A stretch of 64,000 nt of DNA from Boudabousia marimammalium (GTDB taxonomy: Bacteria > Actinomycetota > Actinomycetes > Actinomycetales > Actinomycetaceae), in the NCBI RefSeq assembly GCF_001936115.1, contig NZ_MPDM01000004.1, positions 124,001 to 188,000 on the forward strand, written 5' to 3'. Below the pieces are notes generated by a model. It was given only the letters and a program-made list of their open reading frames with translations. It did not search any database and was not told where the DNA came from. A program made the position numbers and the translations under genes. Shown piece by piece: positions 42,108 through 52,294 of this stretch. Positions within the stretch are counted from its first letter, which is position 1. Every line of letters begins with the position of its first letter.

Positions 42108-43151
42108 TTATCGTACGGTTGGTTCAAGAATCTTCGATAGATAGCTGGCCACGGTTCGCACCGCAGACATTGAACGAGCATAGTCCATCCGGGTCGGGCC
42201 AATCACACCCAGTTGCGCACGCGACTGAGCACCGCCATAAGAGGATGCAATCACCGCCACCTCGCGAAGCGCCTCATGATGGTTCTCCGACCCGATAGTG
42301 ACATGGATACCTTCCGGCGCATGCTGCGACTCCTCAAAGAGACGCAAAAGCGCAACTTGCTCTTCCAGGGCTTCAATAATCGGGCTCAGCTCCCCCCGAA
42401 AATCCGGACCGGAACGGGCCAGGTGAGACATTCCCGAAACTACCAGTTTCTGCGTATAAACCGGTTGCAGGGTTTGCGCCAGGGCGTCAATAATTGCGGA
42501 GACCACACCCACCTGCTCCGTCGGGGTTGCCCGCACCAAATCCTCCAAAGAGGCGGCGAAAGCACCAGATTCCAAACCCACACACAAAGCGTTGAGTTTA
42601 ATCCGGAGCGTCTCCAGCACGTAGCTATCGAAGGGCTCAGCAATATCAATCGTGTGCTGCTCCACCATGCCAGAATCGGCGATCACCACAATCAGGATAC
42701 GCATGGGAGAAAGCGGCACCAACTCAATATGCCGCAAGGTCGCGCGAGCCACCGAAGGTACCTGCGCCACCGCAGTATGGTGAGTAATCTGCGACAGCAA
42801 CTGCACGGACCGACGCATCACGTCCCCCACACTGAGCGGCTCAGTGAGGAAGGTTTGAATCGCATTGCGTTGCGCCTCACTGAGCGGCTGCAAGGTCGCA
42901 ATATGGTTCACGAACTCCCGGTAGCCTTTCTCCGTGGGGACACGCCCCGCTGAAGTATGCGGCTGATAGATATAACCCTCTTTTTCCAGATCAGCCATAT
43001 CATTTCGCACAGTGGCAGGCGAAACCCCTAAACGGTGTTTTTCTACTAGGGCTTTCGACCCGACCGGCTCATGCGTGGCAATATAGTCCGCGACCAGTGC
43101 GCACAGCACGTTATGGCGTCTCGGCGCTAACGCTTTTCCTTCAGCCATCAC
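42108..43151 (-). CDS. hrcA: Heat-inducible transcription repressor HrcA
   Basis: A 347-residue repressor of heat-shock operons. The N-terminal winged helix ([36 protein letters not shown]) and the HrcA effector domain ([18 protein letters not shown]) are clear. GGAGG lies about 7 bases before its ATG. A CIRCE element lies 55-81 bases upstream of the ATG, so it regulates its own operon with dnaJ and rsmE. Confidence 0.96.
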   Translation of the reverse strand: MMAEGKALAPRRHNVLCALVADYIATHEPVGSKALVEKHRLGVSPATVRNDMADLEKEGYIYQPHTSAGRVPTEKGYREFVNHIATLQPLSEAQRNAIQTFLTEPLSVGDVMRRSVQLLSQITHHTAVAQVPSVARATLRHIELVPLSPMRILIVVIADSGMVEQHTIDIAEPFDSYVLETLRIKLNALCVGLESGAFAASLEDLVRATPTEQVGVVSAIIDALAQTLQPVYTQKLVVSGMSHLARSGPDFRGELSPIIEALEEQVALLRLFEESQHAPEGIHVTIGSENHHEALREVAVIASSYGGAQSRAQLGVIGPTRMDYARSMSAVRTVASYLSKILEPTVR

Positions 43152-43205
43152 ACACCTCCTGCGAGTCGTCTGGGGAACTCTAGAGTCACTATTCCTCTCA
43201 TAAAC

Positions 43206-43232
43206 TTAGCACTCTCACCCCCAGAGTGCTTG
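43206..43232. promoter_or_regulatory. CIRCE operator of the hrcA operon
   Basis: TTAGCACTC (43206-43214), nine bases, GAGTGCTTG (43224-43232). The left arm matches the consensus fully; the right arm has TG for AA at its end. HrcA binding here would repress hrcA-dnaJ-rsmE. Confidence 0.9.
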
Positions 43233-43360
43233 CTGTGTAATCCTCAAGTGAACACGGCGGGAATCAGGTCACATTTGCCCAGCCCCGACGCCCTCGTCCC
43301 CCCTCGGCACGCCGAGGATGAACCTCGCCTCATCGACGCCAACACATTAGCCTTATACGC

Positions 43361-44251
43361 ATGGACAGATACGGAAAAGATGTGCTGGCCAGCAACCCGC
43401 ATGTGCATGGGGAATTTGCTACCGAGAAGCGATCTCGCCCCATCCCCGTGACACGTGGAATGGTCCTAGAAGAAGTCGAGACAGGCTGGTGCGGCGCCGC
43501 TATTCGAGTGGAAAAATCCGGCGGAATGCAGATTGTTTCTCTGGAGGACCGCCGTGGCCGGGTACGTTCCTTTGAACTGGGTCCAGGTTTCCTCTTGGAG
43601 GGCGAACCCGTGATTTTGCTGCCTCCGCAGCGCCAAGCCAAACCCCCGCAGAAAGTTAATGCGGCAGGCAACAAACGCACAAACTCAGGTTCCGTCGCCG
43701 TCCCACTCGGGCCAGCTAAAGTGGCTCGTCCCTCCAGGATCTGGGTAGAGGGCCGCCACGATGCAGAGCTGGTTGAGCATGTCTGGGGTGATGACCTTCG
43801 GGTCGAGGGCGTAGTCGTGGAACTACTGGACGGCGCCGATAATTTGGCGGATATTTTAGAAAAGTTCCAACCCAACGCCCAGCAACGCGCCGGAATTCTT
43901 CTTGATCATCTCGTTTCCGGTTCAAAAGAAACCAAAATCGCGCAAGACATTATGCGCCGGTGGGGTGAGGATGCTGTCATGATTAGCGGTCACCCCTATA
44001 TTGATGTTTGGCACGCGATTAAGCCCAGCCGGCTGGGGTTAAGCGCATGGCCGCAGATTCCCCGGGGCACCGATTTCAAGGTCGGTACGCTGGCTGCTCT
44101 AGGCTGGCCTCACGAGGACTACTCTGATGTGGCCCACGCCTGGCAGCGAATGCTACGGCAGGTGCGTGATTTTTGGGATTTGGAGCCGGCCTTCCTAGGG
44201 CGCGTTGAAGAACTCATCGATTTTGTTGCCCCACCCCCGCAAGATACTTGA
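43361..44251 (+). CDS. DUF3097 family protein
   Basis: A 296-residue protein starting MDRYGKDVLASNPHVHGEFA, the typical opening of this actinobacterial family found next to hrcA and hemW. Further conserved parts are RIWVEGRHDAELVEHVWGDD and GVVVELLDGADNLADILEKF, followed by GHPYIDVWHAIKPSRLG. The WVEGRHDAELV block resembles a Toprim-like core. The biochemical function is unknown. Confidence 0.88.
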   Translation: MDRYGKDVLASNPHVHGEFATEKRSRPIPVTRGMVLEEVETGWCGAAIRVEKSGGMQIVSLEDRRGRVRSFELGPGFLLEGEPVILLPPQRQAKPPQKVNAAGNKRTNSGSVAVPLGPAKVARPSRIWVEGRHDAELVEHVWGDDLRVEGVVVELLDGADNLADILEKFQPNAQQRAGILLDHLVSGSKETKIAQDIMRRWGEDAVMISGHPYIDVWHAIKPSRLGLSAWPQIPRGTDFKVGTLAALGWPHEDYSDVAHAWQRMLRQVRDFWDLEPAFLGRVEELIDFVAPPPQDT

Positions 44252-44291
44252 TTTTTAGGTAATCCCAGCTAACTTTCTGGAGGAAATCATC

Positions 44292-44600
44292 ATGATGTTT
44301 CAGTTCTCTATCGCACCCACAATGACCCCTAATGTGGAGGCGGAAATGGCCGAAATTATTGCTGACGCTGTTGCGGTCATTCGCGCCTCTGGCCTGCCGA
44401 ATGAAACTAACGCTATGTCCACCACCATTGAGGGCGAATGGGATGAATGTATGGCGGTAATCAAGGAGGCCTGCGAAGCGGTCGCTAAGCATTCACCGCG
44501 CGTCAGCCTGTTCTTGAAGGCTGATATTCGCGAAGGCATGACCAATGGTTTAGAAACCAAGATGGTTGCCTTGGAGGCAGCCCTGAAAGCAAAAGGCTAA
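44292..44600 (+). CDS. Thiamine-binding protein (YqgV/MTH1187 family)
   Basis: A 102-residue ferredoxin-like protein with the MTH1187/UPF0045 pattern: FSIAPTMTPNVEAEMAEIIA, SGLPNETNAMSTTIEGEWDE, and RVSLFLKADIREG. Members bind thiamine. GGAGG stands 8 bases before the ATG at 44292; the next codon is also ATG. It is convergent with the hexosaminidase gene. Confidence 0.85.
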   Translation: MMFQFSIAPTMTPNVEAEMAEIIADAVAVIRASGLPNETNAMSTTIEGEWDECMAVIKEACEAVAKHSPRVSLFLKADIREGMTNGLETKMVALEAALKAKG

Positions 44601-44612
44601 ACGCCAAGCCAC

Positions 44613-46166
44613 CTAGAGGCGGGCGCTGAAGTCCTCCCAGTCCCGGTCAGCTTGCGGCGTCCAAGCCACTTCAGCAATCGCCGCCAGGCGCGGGTACATC
44701 AGATAGAAAGCGTCATCTAGGCCGCGTACCGTCTCACCCCAAAGGGGAGCTTCTACGCCCTGCAGGTGGGCTTGAACTGCTGGTGGGAAATCCTCATCGG
44801 GATTCCAGTTGTAGCTAGTTTCGGTTGGCAAACCTTCCGGACAGGCCCAGGTAAGCCCGCGCGGATCATCTAGGCTCAGTTTTTGATCTAGGTAGGCGTG
44901 GTGAGCATTGGAGTTAATCAGACTACAACCGGTTTCGAGGACGCGCTGATTCAGTTTCTCGAGCAGTTCCTCCCCGTACTGAGTGGTCCAGAACTGTACG
45001 GTATCGCTGGGACCAAGATCCATCAATGCTCCCTCTTCCCAGAGGATTACCTGACTGAAACCAGTTTCTCGAGCAATCTGCAAAACCCGATTCATGGCCT
45101 TCAGGTAGCCTTCCATCCCTAGTTTTACAATCATGTGCATCGCTTCATCTCCGCCTAAATGCAAGGGAGTGTCCCCCACTAGGCGATACATTTGGCGGAA
45201 CAGATGGCGGGCGAAGGCCCAGGTAGCTTCGTTGTTGAAATCAAGGTAGGAGTGCCCCACCTGCCAGCTAGTCCAAGCAGGAACAGTACTCTCCCCTACC
45301 TCATTCACCTGCGCTTGGACGGAGGCGCCGGCGGTTGCCAGCTGCGGTAGAGCATGCATGACAACATGGTTATGCCCGGGGAACTCAACCTCTGGGATGA
45401 TTTCAATATGGCGCCGACGCGCATAATCACGCAGCTCCAAGAACTCTGCTTGCGTATAGTAGCCGGTGTGCCCCTGCGCTACCCCGCTAAAGTCGTTATG
45501 GTAGTCAACCACCACCCCTAGAGCCTCTTCAGGCTTATCAAATCCGGGGTCCTCTCCGGACTGGCAGGCGGTCGTACTGCCAATCCTGTGCAAAGCCGTG
45601 TAGTCGGTGTCGTCTCCGTCTTCACGTCCTTCATTGGTGATTTCAATCCGCCAGCCCTGGTCGTCGATAATGTGCAGGTGCAAAATATTGAGTTTGTGGG
45701 CGGCTCCCGCGTCGATAATGTCACGAATTTGCGCGACCGTTAAAAAGCTACGGGCCACGTCCACCATCTGACCGCGGTAGGAATAGCGCGGCTGATCAAT
45801 AACCTTGAGCAAAGGAATTTCTGCCCGGTATTGCAACGCCAGCTGTAGCAAGCTAATCACTGCATAGAAGGCCCCGGCGGCGTCACCGGCTACAACCTGC
45901 ACCGAGTCCGGAGTGATTTCCAGCCGGTAGGCTTCTGCTGGCAGAGAGCCATCTGTTGAGGTGTTAACCGTGGTTTCACGTTCGGGAATGCAGAATAAGG
46001 GAATAACCTCTAAGGCTGAGAGAACTTCAGCGGCGTATTCTCCCTCGGGAACTAGCGTGCCAAGGCTCAAAGTAGCGCCCTCGTCCATAATCTCAAAATG
46101 CGCGGGCTTGGGCACTAAACCGCGATGGTTAATCACTGAAAAATAAGGAACCGCACTGTCACTCAT
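44613..46166 (-). CDS. Beta-N-acetylhexosaminidase (GH20)
   Basis: A 517-residue enzyme releasing terminal GlcNAc/GalNAc, with an N-terminal GH20b domain (about 1-120) and the catalytic barrel: HLHIIDDQGWRIEI, EVEFPGHNHVVMHALP, the catalytic pair in HLGGDEAMHM, and the WNPDEDFP block. No signal peptide is visible, so it is probably cytoplasmic, acting on imported glycans or cell-wall fragments. I chose the ATG at 46166: CATAAT lies six bases upstream (leaderless). A TTG at 46184 is in frame. Confidence 0.9.
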   Translation of the reverse strand: MSDSAVPYFSVINHRGLVPKPAHFEIMDEGATLSLGTLVPEGEYAAEVLSALEVIPLFCIPERETTVNTSTDGSLPAEAYRLEITPDSVQVVAGDAAGAFYAVISLLQLALQYRAEIPLLKVIDQPRYSYRGQMVDVARSFLTVAQIRDIIDAGAAHKLNILHLHIIDDQGWRIEITNEGREDGDDTDYTALHRIGSTTACQSGEDPGFDKPEEALGVVVDYHNDFSGVAQGHTGYYTQAEFLELRDYARRRHIEIIPEVEFPGHNHVVMHALPQLATAGASVQAQVNEVGESTVPAWTSWQVGHSYLDFNNEATWAFARHLFRQMYRLVGDTPLHLGGDEAMHMIVKLGMEGYLKAMNRVLQIARETGFSQVILWEEGALMDLGPSDTVQFWTTQYGEELLEKLNQRVLETGCSLINSNAHHAYLDQKLSLDDPRGLTWACPEGLPTETSYNWNPDEDFPPAVQAHLQGVEAPLWGETVRGLDDAFYLMYPRLAAIAEVAWTPQADRDWEDFSARL

Positions 46167-46220
46167 CTTTCCATTATGGCACAAGGCTGCAGGTTCTTCG
46201 CGGGCTCAGATAACGCCGGG

Positions 46221-47486
46221 TTAAAGCAGCTGACCGGTCACGTAGTCGGCCATCAAACGCCCTCGTAGAGTTAAAACCAGCCGCCCCACCCTGACTGCTT
46301 TCGCATCCAAGAAGCCAGCTTCCACCAGCTCTTGTACTCGCTGATTCAGAGCTACCCCATCCTCGGTTCGTTCCGGAAGCGAAGCCAGCAAAAGACCTTC
46401 CCGAGTGCGAATCGCTAGCATCACCTGCTCCAGGTGGCGTGCGTCGGCGTCAATAACTTCCGAACCCGCACTGGGAGAGATCCCGCCTTCCACTCTTTGC
46501 GCGTAGGCTGCCGGATGTTTCAGATTCCACCAGCGGGTGCCGCGCATGTGCCCGTGCGCTCCGGGCCCGAAACCCCACCAGTCGTGATCACGCCAGTAGG
46601 CTAGATTGTGTTGGGAAGCATGCCGGAAAAGTCCCTGCCCTGGGTCGTCGCCGTTTTCAATCCGTGCCCAGTTGGAGATTTCATACCATCCGTATCCGGC
46701 CTCCGTTAAAAGCTGATTAACCATCTCATATTTGGTGGCCTGATCGTCGTCGCTGGGATTCGGTAGCTCTCCGCGTTTGACCTGCGCATGCATTTTAGTT
46801 CCCGGCTCAATGATCAGAGAGTAGGCGCTGATATGGTCGGGCTGATAAGTGATTGCCGCCTTGACGCTGGCTTCCCAGTCGGCAAGACTCTCCCCTGGGG
46901 TGCCGTAGATGAGGTCCACGGATACGTCTAGTCCGGCTTCACGCGCCCATTCCACGACCTGCGGGACCCGGGCGGGGTCATGGCTCCGATCTAGGGTTTT
47001 CAGCACGCTGGGCACTACCGATTGCATGCCGAAAGAAACCCGGGTGAAACCCGCCTCAGCTAGGCTGTGCAGGTAGGTTTCGTCGACCGAGTCGGGGTTT
47101 GCTTCAGTCGTTACTTCCGCCCCGGCTTCCAGCCCGTAGTTTTCTTTCAAGGTGCCGAGGACGTGGCCGAGGGCGCTGGCCAACAGTAGGGTTGGGGTGC
47201 CGCCACCAAAGAAAACGCTACGCAGTTTCCGATCCGGATAGCTGCTGCGCTGCAGAACCTGACGAGACCAGATGATTTCCTGCTGCAATGTCTGCGCGTA
47301 GGTGGCTCGGTCTGCGCCCGGCCCGAACTGTGCAGTGTAGGTGTTGAAATCGCAGTAGCCGCAACGAATCGTACAAAACGGCACATGCAGGTAGGCGCTG
47401 AGCGGGGGTAGCTCCTGCCCCGGGGCGGGGGCGGGCAGGCGCCCATCTGGCGGGAGGGGCAGACCAGCCGGTTGAGCTGGGCTCAT
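46221..47486 (-). CDS. hemW: Radical SAM haem chaperone/coproporphyrinogen III oxidase-like protein
   Basis: A 421-residue radical SAM protein: LHVPFCTIRCGYCDFNTYTA holds the three-Cys cluster ligand motif CxxxCxxC followed by DF, which marks HemW rather than HemN. FFGGGTPTLL and EANPDS follow, with a C-terminal HemN_C domain. HemW is thought to deliver haem to respiratory enzymes. It overlaps trmB by 4 bases. Confidence 0.93.
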   Translation of the reverse strand: MSPAQPAGLPLPPDGRLPAPAPGQELPPLSAYLHVPFCTIRCGYCDFNTYTAQFGPGADRATYAQTLQQEIIWSRQVLQRSSYPDRKLRSVFFGGGTPTLLLASALGHVLGTLKENYGLEAGAEVTTEANPDSVDETYLHSLAEAGFTRVSFGMQSVVPSVLKTLDRSHDPARVPQVVEWAREAGLDVSVDLIYGTPGESLADWEASVKAAITYQPDHISAYSLIIEPGTKMHAQVKRGELPNPSDDDQATKYEMVNQLLTEAGYGWYEISNWARIENGDDPGQGLFRHASQHNLAYWRDHDWWGFGPGAHGHMRGTRWWNLKHPAAYAQRVEGGISPSAGSEVIDADARHLEQVMLAIRTREGLLLASLPERTEDGVALNQRVQELVEAGFLDAKAVRVGRLVLTLRGRLMADYVTGQLL

Positions 47487-48310
47487 GGCAACCTGATAGC
47501 GGTCAGGTCGCGGACGCGTCTTCCTGCGTCCAGTCCGCGCTGTTCAAAGCGGGTCATGACGCGGCCGGAGAAACGCGGAGCGAATCCGCCCAGGTCCCCT
47601 TCCGGGTCGAGCGGGTCGGGGCGCTCACCTTCATGCGGATTAGCGCAAAGCGTCATCGAGTTGACCACGTCTCGCATATGCCAAGCGTAGTCATCCCAGT
47701 CGGTCGCTAGCCGCCAGACGCCTCCTTCAACCAGTCGGCTGGCCACGGTTTGGGCAAACTTGGGTTGCACTAGGCGGCGTTTGTGGTGCCGGGATTTGCG
47801 CCACGGGTCAGGGAAAAAAGTCCAGACTTCCGCTAGGCTGCCTTCCCCAATTAGATAGTCGAAAACCTGCACTGCATCGGCTTCAATCAGACGCAGATTG
47901 GTGACGTTTTCCTCTACTGCCTTCGAGATGGTTTTCGCAATGCCGGGACGCCAAACTTCCAGGCCGATAAAGTCACGTTCGGGCCAGCGGGCAGCGGCCG
48001 CGACAATCTGGTCACCGGACCCACAACCGATCTCCACGGTGACAGGAGCGGTCCTCCCGAAAAGATCCGTGTAGTCAAGGCTGGGGCCTTCCTGCACGGA
48101 GGTGTGCCCAACCGCACGCTCCACATCCACCATATATTGCGCGGAGTGAGTTTCCCAAGTGTTCTCAAGGGATTTAGCCATGCGGGTGCCACGGCGCACG
48201 AAGGATTTAGTGCGGGAGCGGTAGCGCCCGTCAGGCAGGGTTTCCGGTTTTGCGCCAGGCAGGTCAACATCTGAAACAACGCCTTGGGAGCGTGCTCCGC
48301 GTTTACTCAT
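47483..48310 (-). CDS. trmB: tRNA (guanine-N7-)-methyltransferase
   Basis: A 275-residue SAM-dependent enzyme that makes m7G46 in tRNA. The SAM site is [20 protein letters not shown]; the family motifs [10 protein letters not shown] and [20 protein letters not shown] follow. There is a basic N-terminal extension. It overlaps lepA and hemW by 4 bases on each side, making a lepA-trmB-hemW operon. Confidence 0.95.
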   Translation of the reverse strand: MSKRGARSQGVVSDVDLPGAKPETLPDGRYRSRTKSFVRRGTRMAKSLENTWETHSAQYMVDVERAVGHTSVQEGPSLDYTDLFGRTAPVTVEIGCGSGDQIVAAAARWPERDFIGLEVWRPGIAKTISKAVEENVTNLRLIEADAVQVFDYLIGEGSLAEVWTFFPDPWRKSRHHKRRLVQPKFAQTVASRLVEGGVWRLATDWDDYAWHMRDVVNSMTLCANPHEGERPDPLDPEGDLGGFAPRFSGRVMTRFEQRGLDAGRRVRDLTAIRLP

Positions 48311-50172
48311 GCCTTTTCCTTTCCGGTGGGAGCATCGGAGGTAAGTGCCGCAATGAAGGCCTCTTGCGGCACGTCAACCCGACCGATTGCCTTCATCCGT
48401 TTCTTACCTTCCTTCTGCTTTTCAAGTAGCTTGCGTTTACGGCTGATGTCGCCGCCGTAGCATTTCGCCAGCATGTCTTTACGCAGAGCACGGATGGTTT
48501 CGCGGGCGATAATGCGTGAGCCAATCGCTGCCTGGATTGGCACTTCAAACTGCTGCCTGGGGATGAGCTCTTTCAAACGGGAGCACATGCGCAGGCCATA
48601 AGCGTACGCGGCATCCTTATGCACAATCGCGCTGAAAGCGTCGACGCCTTCACCGTTGAGCAGGATATCCACCTTAACTAGGTCAGCGCTTTGCTCGCCC
48701 TCGGGCTCGTAATCCATAGAGGCGTAGCCTCGGGTCTTGGATTTGAGCTGGTCGAAGAAGTCAAAAACGATTTCGGCCAGCGGCAGGGTGTACTGCATCT
48801 CCACCCGATCGGTTGTAATATAGTCCATGCCCAGCATGTTTCCGCGCCGCTCTTGGCATAGCTCCATGACTTGGCCGACGTATTCCGAGGGCGTCAAAAT
48901 GGTGCAGTGAACCATCGGTTCGCGGATTTCTTTGACCTTGCCGGAGGGGAACTCTGACGGGTTCGTAACCGTGACTTCACTGCGGTCTTCCATGGTGACC
49001 TGGTAGATTACCGAGGGTGCCGTAGCAATCAGATCAAGGTTGAATTCGCGCTCTAGGCGTTCTCTCACAATTTCTAGGTGAAGCAAACCGAGGAAGCCGC
49101 AACGGAAACCAAAGCCCAGCGCGGCGGAAGTCTCCGGCTCATAGGTCAAAGCGGCATCGTTGAGCTTTAGCTTGTCTAGGGCTTCGCGCAGGACCGGGAA
49201 ATCAGAGCCATCAATCGGATAGATTCCAGAGAACACCATGGGCTTCGGATCTTGATATCCTGCAAGCGCTTCGGTGGCTGGCTTCATCGCCGAAGTGACG
49301 GTATCGCCTACCTTTGACTGGCGAACATCTTTCACGCCGGTAATCAGGTAGCCTACTTCACCTACGCCTAAGCCCTGAGAAGGCTTGGGTTCGGGTGAGC
49401 TGACCCCGATTTCGAGGAGCTCATGCACCGCTTCAGTGGAGAGCATTTCAATGCGTTCACGCGGCTTCAACATGCCGTCAACTACACGCACATAGGTGAC
49501 AACACCGCGGTAGGTGTCATAGACCGAGTCAAAAATCATGGCTCGCGCGGGAGCATCCGGATCTCCCACCGGGGAGGGTATCTCCCGCACTAGGCGGTCC
49601 AGCAACTCCGGCACGCCCTCGCCGGTTTTTCCGGAAACCCGCAAGCAGTCATCCGGTTCTCCCCCAATCAAGCTGGCGACTTCTTCCGCATACTTTTCGG
49701 GCTGCGCGGCCGGCAAGTCGATCTTGTTGAGGACCGGGATAATCACCATGTCGTTTTCCATGGCCATGTAGAGGTTCGCTAGGGTCTGGGCCTCAATTCC
49801 TTGAGCTGCATCCACCAGCAGTAGAGCACCTTCACAGGCGGCCAGCGAGCGGGAAACCTCATAGGAGAAATCGACGTGTCCGGGGGTGTCGATCATGTTG
49901 AGCGCATAGGCTTTCCCGTCCACTTCCCAAGGCATTCGAACAGCCTGGGATTTAATGGTGATGCCGCGTTCGCGTTCAATGTCCATCCGGTCCAGGTACT
50001 GGGCGCGCATATCGCGGGCCTGCACCACACCGGTTGCCTGCAGCATTCGGTCAGCAAGCGTGGATTTACCGTGATCAATATGGGCGATAATTGAGAAATT
50101 GCGGATTAGCTCCGGCGGCGTAGCTGCCGGCTGAATACTTTGGAGCATTTTGTCGCTGGGGATAGGTGCCAA
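48307..50172 (-). CDS. lepA: Elongation factor 4 (LepA)
   Basis: A 621-residue ribosomal GTPase: [19 protein letters not shown] (G1), [14 protein letters not shown] (G2), [12 protein letters not shown] (G3), NKIDLP (G4), the EF-G-like domains, and the LepA-specific C-terminal domain with [19 protein letters not shown]. It acts in translation initiation/elongation fidelity. It is the first gene of the lepA-trmB-hemW operon. The 220 bases upstream hold the symporter terminator and nothing else I recognise. Confidence 0.98.
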   Translation of the reverse strand: MAPIPSDKMLQSIQPAATPPELIRNFSIIAHIDHGKSTLADRMLQATGVVQARDMRAQYLDRMDIERERGITIKSQAVRMPWEVDGKAYALNMIDTPGHVDFSYEVSRSLAACEGALLLVDAAQGIEAQTLANLYMAMENDMVIIPVLNKIDLPAAQPEKYAEEVASLIGGEPDDCLRVSGKTGEGVPELLDRLVREIPSPVGDPDAPARAMIFDSVYDTYRGVVTYVRVVDGMLKPRERIEMLSTEAVHELLEIGVSSPEPKPSQGLGVGEVGYLITGVKDVRQSKVGDTVTSAMKPATEALAGYQDPKPMVFSGIYPIDGSDFPVLREALDKLKLNDAALTYEPETSAALGFGFRCGFLGLLHLEIVRERLEREFNLDLIATAPSVIYQVTMEDRSEVTVTNPSEFPSGKVKEIREPMVHCTILTPSEYVGQVMELCQERRGNMLGMDYITTDRVEMQYTLPLAEIVFDFFDQLKSKTRGYASMDYEPEGEQSADLVKVDILLNGEGVDAFSAIVHKDAAYAYGLRMCSRLKELIPRQQFEVPIQAAIGSRIIARETIRALRKDMLAKCYGGDISRKRKLLEKQKEGKKRMKAIGRVDVPQEAFIAALTSDAPTGKEKA

Positions 50173-50332
50173 CGTAACCTCTTCTCAAATTGTGACTGTC
50201 ATTGAACAGGATTCGTCATATTATCTCATGTTCCCCGCCTGCTTGCGCCTTACGCGTCGCTTCGAGGCTAGTTTTGGGGCTGGTTGTGCCCAAGTCCATA
50301 TTGTTTATTGGGGTTTGACAGCTTTAGACATA

Positions 50333-50379
50333 AAAACTGCCTCGCCGCAAGGAGAGATTCCCCGCGGCGAGGCAGTTTT
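50333..50379 (-). terminator. Intrinsic terminator of the symporter gene
   Basis: Perfect 16-bp stem (50333-50348 with 50364-50379), 15-base loop, AAAA at one end and TTTT at the other. It lies 13 bases past the symporter stop on the minus strand and can work in both directions. Confidence 0.88.
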
Positions 50380-50392
50380 GAGGAGAAAACTA

Positions 50393-51619
50393 TCAGACGA
50401 CTAGGTCGTCAGCGTCTAGTTCAGCTTCATGCTCCAGCTTGACGCCGGCTTCGAGACGACCAGCAGCGATCTTGTTTACAATCATGGCAATAGCGCCATC
50501 ACCGGTCACATTGGTTGCGGTACCGACGGAGTCCAGTGCAATGTAGGTGGCGAACATGAGACCGACCTGCACATCGTTGAAGCCCAGCATAGTGGTGAGC
50601 AGTCCAGCTGCGGCGGCGATAGCACCACCGGGAACACCCGGAGCCGCAATCATGAAAACACCCAGCATCAGGATGAAACCAATGTAGCCAGACAAGGACA
50701 TGTCACTGCCGGTAATCCACAGGATTGCCATTGAGAAGCCGGTAATCTTAATCATCGAACCGGAGAGGTGAATGGTGGCACACAAAGGCACCACGAAGGA
50801 GGCAATGGAGTCACTAACGCGGTTGCGCTTCACACAGCCGAGGGTGACTGGGATGGTTGCCGCCGAGGATGACGTACCCAGCGCCGTGAAGTAGGCATCA
50901 CGCATATTCCAGAGCGCCTTAAAGGGGTTGCGAGCGGTAAATGCGCCAGCAATTCCGTATTGTACGATTAGCATGACGAAGGTCAAGGTCATGGTCCAGA
51001 CCACTACGGCCAGGAAGGTCTTAATAACAACCCACGCCTCACCGGAATAGGTCAGGTTCATGAAGATACCCATGACGTGCAGAGGTAGCAGAGGAATGAT
51101 GATGGTTTCGATCATCCGAATCACAATGGTACGGAACTCGTTGAGACCGCGCGCCACCGACTGTGTTTTCACCAAAGTCACGCCGATGCCGAGCAGGAAA
51201 GCCAGCAGCAGCGCAGTCATCACGCCAAAGACTGGAGGCATTTCGATTTCAAAGTACGGGGCCAAGGCAACATCGTCAGGGTTCTTCACGGAACCCAAAC
51301 CGCTACCGCTGGAGAGCATGAAGGGGAACAATGCAGAGCCTGTCAGGTAGGTAAGCAGACCCGCCGCAAATGTAGATGTGTAGGCGATACCGGCAGTGAT
51401 TACTAACCACTTACCTGCGCCTTTACCCAGCTCACCGATTGCTGGTGCAACCAGTCCAACAATAATTAACGGAATTGCGAATCCTAGGAATTGCCCGAAC
51501 AGCTTCGAGAACGTAACGAAAATACGTACGAACCAGTCTGGCATCACTAGGCCAAGTAGAACGCCGGCGACGATGGCTAGGAATACCCATACCACCAGCG
51601 AAATCTTTGGCATCTTCAT
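50393..51619 (-). CDS. Dicarboxylate/amino acid:cation symporter
   Basis: A 408-residue multipass protein of the DAACS (GltP/SstT/DctA) family. It has about eight membrane segments and two re-entrant loops; motifs are ALGTSSSAATIPVTLGCVKR (serine-rich hairpin 1) and the C-terminal ALDSVGTATNVTGDGAIAMI. The substrate (glutamate, aspartate, serine/threonine or a dicarboxylate) is not decidable by eye. A 14-bp arm palindrome lies about 90 bases upstream. Confidence 0.93.
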   Translation of the reverse strand: MKMPKISLVVWVFLAIVAGVLLGLVMPDWFVRIFVTFSKLFGQFLGFAIPLIIVGLVAPAIGELGKGAGKWLVITAGIAYTSTFAAGLLTYLTGSALFPFMLSSGSGLGSVKNPDDVALAPYFEIEMPPVFGVMTALLLAFLLGIGVTLVKTQSVARGLNEFRTIVIRMIETIIIPLLPLHVMGIFMNLTYSGEAWVVIKTFLAVVVWTMTLTFVMLIVQYGIAGAFTARNPFKALWNMRDAYFTALGTSSSAATIPVTLGCVKRNRVSDSIASFVVPLCATIHLSGSMIKITGFSMAILWITGSDMSLSGYIGFILMLGVFMIAAPGVPGGAIAAAAGLLTTMLGFNDVQVGLMFATYIALDSVGTATNVTGDGAIAMIVNKIAAGRLEAGVKLEHEAELDADDLVV

Positions 51620-51709
51620 AAGTCAGCCCTACCTTGTAGAATAAATTACCCGATGCGCTCTTCACATCGGTAATAATACTGTAATGCACATTAAAGACTT
51701 TTTAATACC

Positions 51710-51729
51710 ATGTCACCAAATCGTGACAT
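51710..51729. promoter_or_regulatory. Palindromic operator candidate upstream of the symporter gene
   Basis: ATGTCAC-CAAATC-GTGACAT, a perfect inverted repeat with 7-bp arms and a 6-bp centre. It lies in the 324-base gene-free interval between the symporter and rpsT. Arm spacing is like that of CRP-family sites, but the arms differ from TGTGA/TCACA. Confidence 0.5.
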
Positions 51730-51780
51730 TACAGCATAAAGAACAGAGATGAGACTCACGCATTTCAGTTACTACTCACA

Positions 51781-51809
51781 CTGACTTACCTCCTCGTATC
51801 TGGTAAAGT
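51781..51809 (+). promoter_or_regulatory. rpsT promoter and leader
   Basis: CTGACT (51781-51786), a 17-base spacer and TAAAGT (51804-51809). The RNA would have a leader of about 125 bases, with a short hairpin-forming pair GACCT/AGGTC near its start. No known S20 leader motif is recognised. Confidence 0.55.
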
Positions 51810-51943
51810 AACGGCTTGGACCTTTCTCAGGTCGGGAGAGGTCCGGTCGTTTATCTACCACGAGTGTCCCCACGCTCCAGTCCCGATAGCGACACTGCCC
51901 TCAACCGACCCTGTAAGAACGAACGCACGAAAGAGTGTGACTA

Positions 51944-52204
51944 GTGGCTAACATTAAGTCTCAGAAGAAACGAATCAAGACGAACGAGAAGCGCCGTCAG
52001 CGCAACCAGTCCGTCCGTTCGGAGTTGCGTACCTTGGTACGTCGTACTCGCGAAGCAATTGAAGCTGGCGATAAGGAAGCAGCAGAGTCCGCTCTGCAGG
52101 TTGCCTGCCGCAAGCTCGACAAGGCTGCGTCTAAAGGCGTGATCCACAAGAATCAGGCTGCTAACCGCAAGTCCAAGCTAGCATCCAAGGTGGCGGCTCT
52201 CTGA
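51944..52204 (+). CDS. rpsT: 30S ribosomal protein S20
   Basis: An 86-residue basic protein, [20 protein letters not shown] at the start, with the S20 helical hairpin pattern and the C-terminal [20 protein letters not shown]. The start is GTG with AAAGAG upstream. It is followed by a good terminator. Confidence 0.98.
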   Translation: MANIKSQKKRIKTNEKRRQRNQSVRSELRTLVRRTREAIEAGDKEAAESALQVACRKLDKAASKGVIHKNQAANRKSKLASKVAAL

Positions 52205-52233
52205 GCCACCCACTTTTCTAAAGCTGAGTAAAA

Positions 52234-52258
52234 GGCCCCGTCAATGACGGGGTCTTTT
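52234..52258 (+). terminator. Intrinsic terminator of rpsT
   Basis: A 10-bp stem (52234-52243 with 52245-52254, one G-T pair, very tight loop) followed by TTTT. Confidence 0.8.
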
Positions 52259-52294
52259 CTTGTCTTCGCTCAAACGCTATGCCATGATTACCTC

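Noticed and set aside
42213-42953. 246-codon plus-strand frame opposite hrcA
   Set aside because: His/Arg-rich antisense shadow without start signals.
51710-51729. Classical CRP/GlxR binding site
   Set aside because: The arms are TGTCAC/GTGACA, not TGTGA/TCACA; kept only as an unnamed palindrome.
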